The notes under the pieces: model-generated
What the model saw: only the letters and a program-made list of their open reading frames with translations
Database searches by the model: none
What the model was told of the DNA's origin: nothing
DNA from: Paraburkholderia sp.
GTDB lineage: Bacteria; Pseudomonadota; Gammaproteobacteria; Burkholderiales; Burkholderiaceae
Assembly: GCF_028283785.1 (NCBI RefSeq)
Contig: NZ_JAPWKB010000005.1
Coordinates: 310,001 to 374,000, forward strand
Direction: 5' to 3'
DNA length: 64,000 nucleotides
Program-made: the position numbers and the translations under genes
Shown: piece by piece, positions 24,686 to 34,366 of the stretch
How the letters are laid out: each line of letters begins with the position of its first letter
Numbering within the stretch: the first letter of the stretch is position 1

Positions 24686-25597
24686 TCAATGCTGCGCACC
24701 GCCTGCGCCCGCACCCGCACCGATCGCATTCAGTTCCGCGAGCACGGCATCGGACAGCCGCAGTTGCGCGGCCTGCATGTTCTCCCGCAAATGCGCAACC
24801 GACGACGTGCCTGGAATCAGCAGGATATTCGGCGAGCGATGCAGCAGCCACGCCAGCGCGACCTGCATCGGCGTGGCGTCGAGCGTCTGCGCCAGCGTCG
24901 ATAGCGCGGACGACTGGATCGGCGTGAATCCGCCGAGCGGGAAGAACGGCACGTACGCAATGCCCTTCGCCGCGAGTTCGTCCAGCAGTGCGTCGTCGCC
25001 GCGCTGCACGAGGTTGTACTGGTTCTGCACGCACACGATCTCCACGATCTGCTGCGCTTCGGCCACTTGCTTCGACGTGGCGTTGCTCAGGCCGATATGC
25101 CGGATCAAGCCCTTGCGTTGCAGTTCGGCGAGCGCCGTCACCTGTTTCGCGATCGGCCCTTCGCTCGGCGCGTGGATGTCGCCCATGATCCGCAGATTGA
25201 CGACGTCGAGCGACTCGATGCCGAGATTGCGCAGATTGTCGTGGACGCTGCGTTCGAGATCCGCCGGTTCGAACGCGGGCAGCCACGCGCCGTCGTTGCC
25301 GCGCATCGCACCGACCTTGGTCACGATGGTCAGCGCGTCCGGGTACGGATGCAGCGCTTCGCGAATGATCTGGTTGGTCACGTGCGGCCCGTAGAAGTCG
25401 CTGGTGTCGATATGATCGACGCCCAGCGCGACCGCTTCGCGCAATACGGCGAGCGCCGCGTCACGATCTTTCGGCGGTCCGAACACGCCCGGCCCGGCCA
25501 GTTGCATCGCGCCGTATCCGAGGCGATTGACCGACCGTCCGCCGAGCAAATACGAAGAAGCGGGCGAGCCGGATCCGGCGACGTTGGATGGTGACAT
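24686..25597 (-). CDS. Aldo/keto reductase
   Basis: A 303-residue TIM-barrel oxidoreductase. The tetrad positions are recognisable: Asp and Tyr in HIDTSDFYGPH, Lys in TIVTKVGAM, and the substrate-loop stretch SLDVVNLRIMGDIHAP where the catalytic histidine normally lies. The NADPH-binding C-terminal segment includes LLIPGTSSVAHLRENM. There is no signal peptide. It is divergent from the LysR gene at 25725, which probably regulates it. The substrate, a small aldehyde or ketone, cannot be identified. Confidence 0.92.
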   Translation of the reverse strand: MSPSNVAGSGSPASSYLLGGRSVNRLGYGAMQLAGPGVFGPPKDRDAALAVLREAVALGVDHIDTSDFYGPHVTNQIIREALHPYPDALTIVTKVGAMRGNDGAWLPAFEPADLERSVHDNLRNLGIESLDVVNLRIMGDIHAPSEGPIAKQVTALAELQRKGLIRHIGLSNATSKQVAEAQQIVEIVCVQNQYNLVQRGDDALLDELAAKGIAYVPFFPLGGFTPIQSSALSTLAQTLDATPMQVALAWLLHRSPNILLIPGTSSVAHLRENMQAAQLRLSDAVLAELNAIGAGAGAGGAQH

Positions 25598-25724
25598 TGC
25601 AGTTCTCCTTGATTGAACGTGCCATTGCGCAGTGCAGTGAACGTGAAACCAGTATGGCGGGGATTGCGCTGTTTAAAAATCCCATCTAGATTGCACGGGT
25701 TGTTTAACAAATTGAACAATCACG

Positions 25725-26624
25725 ATGGAATTGAACGATCTTGCCGCGTTCGTCTCGGTTGCGCGCGCGGGCGGCTTTCGCGATGCGGCGCGAATCGGCG
25801 GGGTGTCGCCGTCGAGTCTGAGCATCGCCGTGCGCCGGCTCGAAGCGAAGCTCGGACTGCGTTTGCTGAACCGCACCACCCGCAGCGTCGCGCCGACCGA
25901 AGCCGGGTCGCGCCTGCTGGACACGCTCACGCCGTTATTCAGCGAAATGGAAGCCGCGCTCGACGTGCTGAACGGCTTCCGCGAAACGCCGACCGGTACG
26001 CTGAAGCTGAACGTACCGTCGAGCGCCGCGCGGATCGTGCTGCCCGGCGTGATCGCGCCGTTTCTGAAAGCCTATCCGGACATCCGCGTCGAAGTCGTCG
26101 TGGAAGACGGCTTCGTCGATGTGCTGTCGATCGGTTGCGACGCCGGAATCCGCTACGACGAGAAGCTCGAACAGGACATGATCGCTTTGCCGATCGGTCC
26201 GCGCTTGCAACGCTTCGCCACCGCTGCGTCGCCCGCGTATCTCGACGCACGCGGCCGCCCCGGGCATCCACGCGACCTGCTGGATCACGCGTGCCTGCGT
26301 GGCCAGTTCGCAGGCGGCGCGATGCCCACGTGGATTTTCGAGCACGACGGCGAAGTGGTCCGGCTCGATCCATCGGGACCGCTGCTGGTGCGTCCCGGCG
26401 CTGCGATCGATCTCGCGGTCAGCGCGGCTGTCGCGGGCGTCGGCGTGATTCATCTGTTCGAGGACATGTTGCGCGCGCATCTCGACAGCGGCGCGCTGGA
26501 GCCGATTCTCGAACCGTGGTGGCAACCGTTTTCGGGGCCGTTTCTCTACTATCCCGGACGGCGTCATCTGCCCGCGCCACTCCGCGCATTCGTCGATTTC
26601 CTGAAGGCGCAAGAAACGGCGTGA
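25725..26624 (+). CDS. LysR family transcriptional regulator
   Basis: A 299-residue LysR protein with the DNA-binding domain at residues 1-60 (MELNDLAAFVSVARAGGFRDAARIGGVSPSSLSIAVRRLEAKLG) and an effector domain beginning about residue 90 (GTLKLNVPSSAARIVLPGVIAPFLKAYPDI). It is of the subgroup that regulates adjacent oxidoreductases. The 127-bp divergent gap contains TTGTTTAACAA (25700-25710), a palindrome 15 bases before its own start, a plausible autoregulatory site. The likely target is the aldo/keto reductase gene. Confidence 0.93.
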   Translation: MELNDLAAFVSVARAGGFRDAARIGGVSPSSLSIAVRRLEAKLGLRLLNRTTRSVAPTEAGSRLLDTLTPLFSEMEAALDVLNGFRETPTGTLKLNVPSSAARIVLPGVIAPFLKAYPDIRVEVVVEDGFVDVLSIGCDAGIRYDEKLEQDMIALPIGPRLQRFATAASPAYLDARGRPGHPRDLLDHACLRGQFAGGAMPTWIFEHDGEVVRLDPSGPLLVRPGAAIDLAVSAAVAGVGVIHLFEDMLRAHLDSGALEPILEPWWQPFSGPFLYYPGRRHLPAPLRAFVDFLKAQETA

Positions 26625-26728
26625 GCAACGCGCGAACCGACGCGCTGCGCGGCTTCGTCGAATTCATGCAGCGCATCATGAATGACCGCTAAAATCCGGA
26701 CGAGTCTGAACTGAATGGAAACGCACAC

Positions 26729-27130
26729 ATGGCGGAACACAACACACTGTCCGGCACGAATCGCTGGTTGATGGACCTGGTCAAGGCCGGTGAAGCGGCA
26801 ATTGCGGCGTCGGAAGACTGCGCGGCGCACACCGACCCGGCGAGCGACATTTCGATGCTGCTGAATTCGCAACGCGAACTGGTTCGCGGCGATGTCACGC
26901 GGGTTCGCGCGAAGCTGGCGGCGTTGACGCCGGTTACGCAAGCGGAGCGGCAATTCGCGGTGACGTTCGACCGGCGCTTCTGGAAAACCGGCACGTTCGT
27001 TTATCCGATGTCGGTCTTTCTCGATCCGGCGCATCAGTTTTCAGCGCAACAGGTTCAGCAGGTTCAGACACTGAATATCGGTGAAAGCGTCGATCTCGGC
27101 GATGGCCGAACGGTAATGCGCCAGCAATAA
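26729..27130 (+). CDS. Conserved hypothetical protein
   Basis: A 133-residue soluble protein that I do not recognise. The N-terminal half is helical and charged (SDISMLLNSQRELVRGDVTRVRAKLAAL); the C-terminal half carries RFWKTGTFVYPMSVFLDPAHQF and ends LNIGESVDLGDGRTVMRQQ. No signal peptide, membrane segment, cysteine cluster or known catalytic motif is seen. It stands alone, about 105 bases after the LysR gene on the same strand, and a perfect palindrome lies just after its stop. Confidence 0.65.
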   Translation: MAEHNTLSGTNRWLMDLVKAGEAAIAASEDCAAHTDPASDISMLLNSQRELVRGDVTRVRAKLAALTPVTQAERQFAVTFDRRFWKTGTFVYPMSVFLDPAHQFSAQQVQQVQTLNIGESVDLGDGRTVMRQQ

Positions 27131-27658
27131 CCACACCGGCGCGACGAATCCGGATTCGCGCGCCCGCTTAAAACGGCTTTAAGCCAACCGGTATCAACGG
27201 CGATATTTTTTCGATCTGAAGGCCTGCCCGAAAAAAATTATCTTTTCAGGTTCGCATTCCGATTCGACACCCCAATCCGCTTCAGCACGTCAATATCACA
27301 GCAATTGGCGTGCGCGGTCCACTCGACTATTCCTTCGGTTACTTGCCAGCCGCTTGCCGGTTGCCTGATCCGCCGAGCTGCAGGCGCACACCTCAAAGCC
27401 CGCCGACATTCCACCTCGCGCATTCCCTTATCGTATTTCACGCAGCTTGCTCTAAACTGCGCACTCCATTATCGTTATTCGCATTGAATCCAGATGACCG
27501 GAATTCGCCGAATAACCGGTTAATTCAACGACAACATAAAAACCCGAAATCAATCGATAACCGCACAGGCCAATGCGAATAGTGTGTCACTTCGCTACCG
27601 GAAAACCGCGCGAAGCTGCCAATAACCATTAATCGAGCTTTTGTGAAAGCCACGGACC
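27131..27658. other. 528-bp intergenic region, relatively AT-rich, with palindromes
   Basis: No supported gene. The first 60 bases hold two symmetric elements (27145-27184). The stretch about 27420-27640 is notably richer in A and T than its surroundings and probably holds the promoter of the MHYT gene. No open frame here has a family match. Confidence 0.6.
27145..27184. repeat. Two adjacent palindromes
   Basis: CGAATCCGGATTCG (27145-27158) is a perfect 14-bp palindrome. GCTTAAA (27166-27172) and TTTAAGC (27178-27184) form a perfect 7-bp inverted repeat with a 5-base loop. Neither is followed by a proper T-run. They could be a weak bidirectional terminator or protein sites. Confidence 0.55.
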
Positions 27659-28450
27659 ATGCAAAGCCACTACAACCTCGGCTTCGTCGCCTTTTCGCTG
27701 ATCGTCGCGACGCTTGCTTCCTACACCGCACTCGATCTCGCTGACCGGCTCTCGCTGCTCGCCTATGCGCGCTCGCGACAGATCTGGCTCGCGGGCGGCG
27801 CACTGGCGATGGGCTTCGGTATCTGGTCGATGCACTTTATCGGCATGCTTTCGTTTTCGATGAGCATCCCGGTCGGCTACGACTTCGCGATCACCTGTTA
27901 CTCGCTCGCGATCGCCATTCTGGTCTCGTGGTTCGCGCTGCAGATCGTCACGCGCGAGCGGCTGAAACTGTCGCATCTGGTCGCGGGCGGCGTGCTGATG
28001 GGTCTGGGTATCGCCGGCATGCATTACGTCGGCATGGCCGCGCTGCTGATGAACCCGGCGATCCACTACGATCCGACGCTGTTCGCGCTGTCCATCGTGA
28101 TTGCCATCGCCGCATCGACAGCGGCGTTGTGGCTCGCGCACACGCTGCGCGGCACGGATCAGCAGCACCTGATGCCGAAGCGGATCGGCGCGGCATGCGT
28201 GATGGGAATCGCGATCGCGGGCATGCACTACACCGGCATGGCAGCGGCGGACTTCGCGCCCGGTTCGATATGCGGCGCGGCCAGCGCCGTGAAACCGCAA
28301 TGGCTCGCGGCGGCCGTGATTCCGTTCGCGCTCGCGATTCTGATCGTCACCTTGCTGCTGTCGCGACTCGATGCGCGCGCCGCGTTTCTGGCGACGTCGG
28401 TGGCGCGCCTCAACGATCAGATCGACCGGATGCGCGACTCGACGCATTGA
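27659..28450 (+). CDS. MHYT-domain integral membrane sensor protein
   Basis: The protein has 263 residues and about seven hydrophobic helices. Three copies of the MHYT-type motif are visible: MHFIGMLSF, MHYVGMAALLM and MHYTGMAAADF. They lie at the ends of helices, where the Met and His residues are thought to bind copper and sense oxygen, CO or NO in this family. Unlike the well-known examples there is no fused GGDEF or EAL domain: the protein ends shortly after the last helix (ARLNDQIDRMRDSTH), so it must signal through a partner or act alone. Confidence 0.9.
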   Translation: MQSHYNLGFVAFSLIVATLASYTALDLADRLSLLAYARSRQIWLAGGALAMGFGIWSMHFIGMLSFSMSIPVGYDFAITCYSLAIAILVSWFALQIVTRERLKLSHLVAGGVLMGLGIAGMHYVGMAALLMNPAIHYDPTLFALSIVIAIAASTAALWLAHTLRGTDQQHLMPKRIGAACVMGIAIAGMHYTGMAAADFAPGSICGAASAVKPQWLAAAVIPFALAILIVTLLLSRLDARAAFLATSVARLNDQIDRMRDSTH

Positions 28451-28617
28451 TCCGTGCCGCCCGGTCGCCCGGCCGGGCCGTGTCCGTAATCGAGTTCTGC
28501 GACGCGTTCTGCAACGCGTCGTGCCGATGCGTTAAAGTCGTCGCGAATGCGGTGCCATCTGCGGCGCCGCGCCAAAGCCGACCGGCAAAAAACATCACGG
28601 ACCACGGGCACCATACA

Positions 28618-29466
28618 ATGACCAAGCTTTCGACGGCGAAAGGCCGGATCGCATTTTTCGCGGCATGGTCGATGTTGTTAGCAGGCAGTCAGACACCCGC
28701 ACTCGCACAGACCACGAACCCGCCGGCCGCGCACGCCAGCGCATCGATGGCGTCGGTATTCGCGCCGAGCGGCACACTGCGCGCGTCGATCAATCTCGGC
28801 AATCCGGTGCTCGCGACACTCGATCCGCAGACCGGCAAACCAGTCGGCGTATCCGTCGATCTCGCCACCGAATTCGCCAGGCGGCTCGGCGTGCCGCTGC
28901 AACTGGTCGCGGTGAAATCGGCGGGGGCGTCGGTTGAAAACGTGAGTCAGGACAAGGCCGATATCGGCTTCTTCGCGGTCGATCCGAAGCGCGGCCAGGA
29001 CATCGGCTTCACGCAACCGTATGTGCTGATCGAAGGGTTCTATCTGGTTCACGACGACTCGCGGATCAAGACCAACGCGCAGGTCGATCAACCCGGCGTC
29101 ACGGTGGCGGTCGGCAAAGGCAGTGCGTACGATCTGTTCCTCACGCGCGAACTGCATCGCGCCACCATCGTGCGGATTCCAACTTCCCCCGCCGTGGTTC
29201 AGGGCTTTCTCGACCAGCATCTGAGCGTCGCCGCGGGCGTCAGGCAGCAGCTCGAACAGGACGCATCGAAAGCCGGCGGCTTGCGCTTGCTCGATCAGCG
29301 CTTCATGGTGATTCGCCAGGCGATGGGCGTGCCGAAAGCAAAGGGCGACGACGCGGCGGCCTATCTGTCGGCGTTCGTCGAAGAAATGAAAAGCTCGGGA
29401 TTTGTCGAAGCGTCGCTGGCGCGCCATCACATCGCGGGCGCAGCGGTTGCAAAGCCAGGCGACTGA
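28618..29466 (+). CDS. Periplasmic solute-binding protein, amino-acid type (family 3)
   Basis: A 282-residue protein with a signal peptide at about residues 1-31 (MTKLSTAKGRIAFFAAWSML, ending SQTPALAQ). A type-3 binding fold follows: GTLRASINLGNPVLATLDPQTGKPVGVSVDLATEFARRLGV, then ADIGFFAVDPKRGQDIGFTQPYVLIEG and VAVGKGSAYDLFLTREL. No ABC permease or ATPase genes are next to it, so it is an orphan. The chosen ATG is at the start of the signal sequence; the open frame extends far upstream but only as an out-of-frame shadow of the MHYT gene. The ligand is unknown. Confidence 0.88.
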   Translation: MTKLSTAKGRIAFFAAWSMLLAGSQTPALAQTTNPPAAHASASMASVFAPSGTLRASINLGNPVLATLDPQTGKPVGVSVDLATEFARRLGVPLQLVAVKSAGASVENVSQDKADIGFFAVDPKRGQDIGFTQPYVLIEGFYLVHDDSRIKTNAQVDQPGVTVAVGKGSAYDLFLTRELHRATIVRIPTSPAVVQGFLDQHLSVAAGVRQQLEQDASKAGGLRLLDQRFMVIRQAMGVPKAKGDDAAAYLSAFVEEMKSSGFVEASLARHHIAGAAVAKPGD

Positions 29467-29545
29467 CTGGATCAGGCCGTTGTCGCAATGTCGATGCAGC
29501 GAACCGCCGGACGGCGGCGCTGCGGAGAAAACCAGCTAGCCAGAC

Positions 29546-29588
29546 TGCCGTGGCAGCGTCGGCAGACTCGCCCGACGCCGCCACGGCA
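29546..29588. terminator. Long hairpin downstream of the porin gene
   Basis: Arms TGCCGTGGCAGCGTCGG (29546-29562) and CCGACGCCGCCACGGCA (29572-29588) pair with one mismatch around a 9-base loop. On the minus strand the hairpin directly follows the porin stop. The T stretch after it is weak, so it may work as an mRNA-stabilising 3' hairpin as well as a terminator. Confidence 0.65.
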
Positions 29589-29596
29589 TGCCACGA

Positions 29597-30799
29597 TCAG
29601 AACTTGTGGATGATGCCGACGCCTGCAGCAAACTGGCTGCGCGACGACGACGGTGCACTGTTCTGGCCGTCGCCGATGTCGGCGGTTGCGCTGATGATGT
29701 TACCCGCGCCGTTCGTACCCAACGTCTGACCGCCCGCACGTTGATACGCCTCGAGCGCGTACAGGCCGGTGCGCTTGGAGAGGCTGTAGTACTGCGACAG
29801 GTTGAACTGCTGGTAGCGCGCCGAACTCGTGATGCCGTTCGATTGCGTTGCGCGCGTGTAGCTGTAACCCGCGGCCAGATCCAGCGCCGTCAACGGCTTG
29901 AAGTGCAGCACAGCGCCACCGGTGTTGAAGATAGCCGTGTTGCGGAACTTCGAGTTGATGCCCGGGATGTACTGCACGTTCGAATACGAGAACGACACGT
30001 CCCACTGCGAGTTGAACGCGTAGCCGCCCGTCACCGCCACGCGCTGTTGCGCCTGCGCCGTCGAGTAGCCGTTGTTGATGCCCGACACGCCCGCTTCGGC
30101 ACCTGCGTTCGACGTGGTCGAATCCGCACCCCACGCGCCGCCGCCCGACGTCGAGTTGTTGATGCGCTGGAAGCCGGCTGCGATGCCGACCGGACCGTTC
30201 AGGTACTGGATCCCCGCGCTCCACGTCGAGCCTGCGTTCAGACGACCGGCCACACCGCCCAGCGAGTACGAACCGCTGACCGTCAGACCGTGCATGCTCG
30301 GCGACGTGTACACCAGCGAGTTGTTCGCGCGGTACAGCGTATCGAGCGAATCGATATCGCCCGGGTGCGCGCCGTATGCGCCCGTCAGCCACGTGGTTGG
30401 GCTATACGGTGCGAGCATCGTGTAATACGACGTGTACTGACGGCCGGCCGTGAACGTACCGTAGTTCGCGTTGGCGATACCGACATAAGCCTGGCGGTTG
30501 AACGCGAGACCTGACACCGATTGCGCACCCGTCGCGCTGTTGAAACCTTCTTCGAGCTGGAAGATCGTCCGCGTGCCGCCGCCGAGATCTTCGCTGCCCT
30601 TCAGGCCGAAGCGGCTACCGGCCCAGATGCCGTTGACCATCTTCACGACCGAACGGCCACCGGCTGTCGCGCCGAGCGACGCCTGGCTGCTTTGATAGCC
30701 GATCCCTGTATCCACGATCCCGTACAGCGTCACGCTGCTCTGCGCATGCGCGCCGAGGGCGACCAGCCCAAGGGCCGAGGTTACTAGTGCCTTTTTCAT
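29597..30799 (-). CDS. Gram-negative general porin (Burkholderia OmpC-like)
   Basis: The precursor has 400 residues. A 19-residue signal peptide (MKKALVTSALGLVALGAHA) is followed by the mature start QSSVTLYGIVDTGIGY, alternating beta-strand sequence with glycine and aromatic residues, the YVGIANANYGTFTAGRQYTSYY eyelet region, and the terminal strand FAAGVGIIHKF ending in the phenylalanine required for outer-membrane insertion. AGAGGAG precedes the ATG. It lies 73 bases after the TRAP large permease gene on the same strand, so it may be cotranscribed and provide outer-membrane passage for sugar acids. This link is inferred. Confidence 0.93.
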   Translation of the reverse strand: MKKALVTSALGLVALGAHAQSSVTLYGIVDTGIGYQSSQASLGATAGGRSVVKMVNGIWAGSRFGLKGSEDLGGGTRTIFQLEEGFNSATGAQSVSGLAFNRQAYVGIANANYGTFTAGRQYTSYYTMLAPYSPTTWLTGAYGAHPGDIDSLDTLYRANNSLVYTSPSMHGLTVSGSYSLGGVAGRLNAGSTWSAGIQYLNGPVGIAAGFQRINNSTSGGGAWGADSTTSNAGAEAGVSGINNGYSTAQAQQRVAVTGGYAFNSQWDVSFSYSNVQYIPGINSKFRNTAIFNTGGAVLHFKPLTALDLAAGYSYTRATQSNGITSSARYQQFNLSQYYSLSKRTGLYALEAYQRAGGQTLGTNGAGNIISATADIGDGQNSAPSSSRSQFAAGVGIIHKF

Positions 30800-30872
30800 T
30801 TCTGCTCCTCTGTGAAAAATTATTCTTGCTCTGGTTCGGCGCGGCATCGAAGCCGCGTCCGGGTTCGCGGGG

Positions 30873-32225
30873 TCAATAAACAGGGTGGCCGTTGATGATG
30901 CTCGGCAGCCACGTCGAGAACATCGGTACGTACGTAACGATATTGATTGCACTGAAAATCGCGAGGTAATACGGCCACGCGACTTTCGTCGTCTCGCCGA
31001 TCGACACATTGCCGATCGCACAACCGATGAACTGCACCGAGCCGATCGGCGGGTGAACGAGACCGAGCGCGCAATTCAGCAGGATCATGATGCCGAACTG
31101 CACCGGGCCCACGCCGCTATGCATCGCCATCGGCAGGAACAGCGGCGTCGTGATCAGGATGTGCGCCGCCATATCGACGAAGGTGCCGAGGAAAATCTGG
31201 ATCAGGTTGATGTACAGCAGCATTAGCCACGGAATCGAAGTCGCGCCGTCGAGCAAACGTTCGATTGCATCCGGAATCTCCAGATACGCCATCTGGTAAC
31301 GCAGCATGTTCGACACGCCGATCAGCAGCAGCACCACGCCGGTGGTTTTCGCGGCCCGCGACAGCGCGACGAACAGCTTCTTCGCGGTCATGGTCCGGTA
31401 CACGACGATGGTCAGCACCAGCGAATAGATCACCGCGATCGCGGCTGCTTCGGTAGCCGTCGCAATGCCTTTGGCCACACACACCAGAATGATCGCGATC
31501 ACCATCAGGCCAGGCAGCGCGCCGAGGAACGTGCGGCCCACCGCGAACCAGCCGGGGAAGCGTTGCACCGCCGTCGAGCCGTCGGGGCGACGCGGATAGC
31601 CGTAGCGCACCGCTTGCCAGTACGCGGCGATCAGCACGAAGCCCATCACCCACAGCACCGGCAGCAAGCCCGAGAACAGCAGGTCGCCGATCGACACGCC
31701 GCTCAGTTGATGACCGTTCAGCGTTCCCGTGATGCCCTGCGCGGCGAACGCGTAGATGATCATGTTGGTCGACGTCGGCATCAGCGCGCCGGCCAGCGAC
31801 GAGTGCGTCGTCACGTTGACCGCGTAGGCCGCGCTATACCCTTCGCGCTTCATCAACGGAATCACCACGCCGCCCATCGCCGACGTATCGGCGGTCGGCG
31901 AACCGGACACGCCGCCGAACAGCGTGCACGCGACCACGTTGGCCATCCCGAGGCCACCGCGAAAGTGACCGACGGTTGCTTGCGCGAAGCGCAGGATGCG
32001 ATCGGCGATACCGCCGTGCAGCATCAGTTCGCCGGAGAAGATGAAGAACGGCACCGCGAGAAACGAGAATGCGTTCATCCCCGAAATCATCGACTGCATC
32101 GCGGTTGCCGCAGGCAGGCCTTCGTACAGGTACGTCATGACGCACGAGAGGCCCAACGCAAACGAAACAGGAACCCCGAGAACGAGGAAGACGAGGAAGC
32201 TAACAGCGAGAATGGCAAGTTCCAT
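30873..32225 (-). CDS. TRAP transporter large permease (DctM)
   Basis: The protein has 450 residues and about 12 hydrophobic segments. DctM hallmarks are LGVPVSFALGLSCVMTYLYEG at the N-terminus, FIFSGELMLHGGIADRIL, VVACTLFGGVSGSPTADTSAMGGVVIPLMKREGYSAAYAVNVTTHSSLAGALMPTS and late LVHPPIGSVQFIGCAIG. It is the ion-coupled transport subunit and follows the small permease gene by 7 bases. With the binding protein at 32849 it forms a complete tripartite carrier. Because the adjacent genes encode uronate enzymes, the substrate is inferred to be galacturonate, glucuronate or an aldarate. Confidence 0.94.
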   Translation of the reverse strand: MELAILAVSFLVFLVLGVPVSFALGLSCVMTYLYEGLPAATAMQSMISGMNAFSFLAVPFFIFSGELMLHGGIADRILRFAQATVGHFRGGLGMANVVACTLFGGVSGSPTADTSAMGGVVIPLMKREGYSAAYAVNVTTHSSLAGALMPTSTNMIIYAFAAQGITGTLNGHQLSGVSIGDLLFSGLLPVLWVMGFVLIAAYWQAVRYGYPRRPDGSTAVQRFPGWFAVGRTFLGALPGLMVIAIILVCVAKGIATATEAAAIAVIYSLVLTIVVYRTMTAKKLFVALSRAAKTTGVVLLLIGVSNMLRYQMAYLEIPDAIERLLDGATSIPWLMLLYINLIQIFLGTFVDMAAHILITTPLFLPMAMHSGVGPVQFGIMILLNCALGLVHPPIGSVQFIGCAIGNVSIGETTKVAWPYYLAIFSAINIVTYVPMFSTWLPSIINGHPVY

Positions 32226-32232
32226 GATTGCT

Positions 32233-32721
32233 CTATTTGTGTTTCGGTGCGAAAAGGTTCAGCAGATGTTCGAGCGAGAACAGGATGATGCAAACCCCGG
32301 CGATCAGCGGAATGCAGTAACGCAGCGCTTCGGGCAAACCGAGAATGGGAATCTTGTCTTCCATCGTGGTCTCGGCCATTTGCAGGCAGCCGAACAGCAT
32401 CGCCACCGCGAATGCGATCAGGCACAGATGCTGGAACGCTTCGACGACGACCCGGCCTTTGGGCGGCAGACTCTTGACCAGCGAATCGAGTCCGATATGA
32501 CCGCTCTCGCGCACTTTCAACGCTGCGCCGAACATCGCGATCACGATCACCAGCAGCAAGGCGATGGGCTCGACGTAGTCGGGTGCGTCGCTGAATACGT
32601 AGCGCATCACGACGCTGTAAAACACCATCAGACTGAGTCCGGCAAGACTCAGCGACGCCACGATCATCAGCAGGCGAAACAGAAAATCATTGGGACGTTT
32701 GATGAATCGCATTGACCCCAT
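32233..32721 (-). CDS. TRAP transporter small permease (DctQ)
   Basis: A 162-residue protein with four membrane helices (LLMIVASLSLAGLSLMVFYSVVMRYVF, YVEPIALLLVIVIAMFGAALKVRE, VEAFQHLCLIAFAVAMLFGCLQM, ALRYCIPLIAGVCIILFSLEHLL). The typical DctQ motif ESGHIGLDSLVKSLPPKGR lies between helices two and three. It is directly upstream of the large permease gene. The gap to the binding-protein gene holds a hairpin at 32798-32821. Confidence 0.93.
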   Translation of the reverse strand: MGSMRFIKRPNDFLFRLLMIVASLSLAGLSLMVFYSVVMRYVFSDAPDYVEPIALLLVIVIAMFGAALKVRESGHIGLDSLVKSLPPKGRVVVEAFQHLCLIAFAVAMLFGCLQMAETTMEDKIPILGLPEALRYCIPLIAGVCIILFSLEHLLNLFAPKHK

Positions 32722-32797
32722 CCTTGCGTAAGACGGACTTTTTTATATTCAGGATTCTTTTTGCGCAACCGCCCGGAGGCGGCCGCGCACGCGGAAA

Positions 32798-32821
32798 GCC
32801 AGGCAAATTGCTCTGCCTGGC
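32798..32821 (-). terminator. Intercistronic hairpin between TRAP binding protein and permease genes
   Basis: Perfect 8-bp arms GCCAGGCA (32798-32805) and TGCCTGGC (32814-32821) follow the binding-protein stop on the minus strand, with only a short T tract. Such partial terminators or stabilising hairpins give more binding protein than permease from one operon. Confidence 0.65.
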
Positions 32822-32848
32822 GTGTCGCTGCTAGTGCGTTGCTTCTGC

Positions 32849-33904
<1,056 letters not shown>

Positions 33905-34079
33905 TCACTGAGGCTTGAGAGGGATCACTTGCCGCCGGTTCTACGTCCCCCGAACAGTTGGCAATCCTCTCCGACAACCCGACTCGTCCAGCCTTGGCCT
34001 GGCTGACATGCATCGCCGCGTGCGTGCGGAATGCATGAACGATGACGCTGTCTCCATCGCGTATCGTTAAACTCGTCTG

Positions 34080-34090
34080 TTGTACGACAA
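34080..34090. promoter_or_regulatory. Candidate GntR-type operator
   Basis: TTGTACGACAA matches the TNGTNNNACNA pattern bound by FadR/FCD-subfamily GntR regulators, which commonly control uronate and aldarate genes. It is about 240 bases upstream of the TRAP binding-protein gene. No GntR gene is in the window. Role inferred. Confidence 0.45.
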
Positions 34091-34129
34091 CGTATGAAAG
34101 TTTATAAAACGAGGTCTAAGTTGTACAGC

Positions 34130-34141
34130 CGGTATTTACCC
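34130..34141. promoter_or_regulatory. Palindrome CGGTATTTACCC shared with the udh-kdgD region (copy 1)
   Basis: GGTA-TT-TACC symmetry, with the identical 12-mer at 36285-36296. Sharing between the TRAP promoter region and the kdgD/udh divergent region suggests a common regulator. Binding is inferred from identity and symmetry. Confidence 0.5.
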
Positions 34142-34289
34142 GCACGCCAACTGTAAGGCGTCATAGATACCGATTGAAATACTGGGAAAATCAGCGTCGA
34201 GAAAGGCTTCACGCGCGATAAACGGCGTGGCCATACTGGCTCCATCACGCTGGATCAGCGCGGAAGGCCAACGTAGTGCCAGCGCGTTG

Positions 34290-34300
34290 TTGTACGACGA
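34290..34300. promoter_or_regulatory. Second GntR-type element
   Basis: TTGTACGACGA also fits TNGTNNNACNA and repeats nine of the bases of the element at 34080. It lies close to the end of the lactonase gene. With two sites about 210 bases apart, DNA looping is possible. Role inferred. Confidence 0.35.
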
Positions 34301-34366
34301 GTGATGAATTAATCAGGTAAACGGAGATAACGACCGGACGCCAGCGCCCGGTCGTTTGCGACGCGG

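Noticed and set aside
25700..25710. TTGTTTAACAA as a firm LysR operator
   Set aside because: The palindrome is real, but a single AT-rich 11-mer in a LysR divergent gap is weak evidence alone. It is mentioned only in the gene entry.
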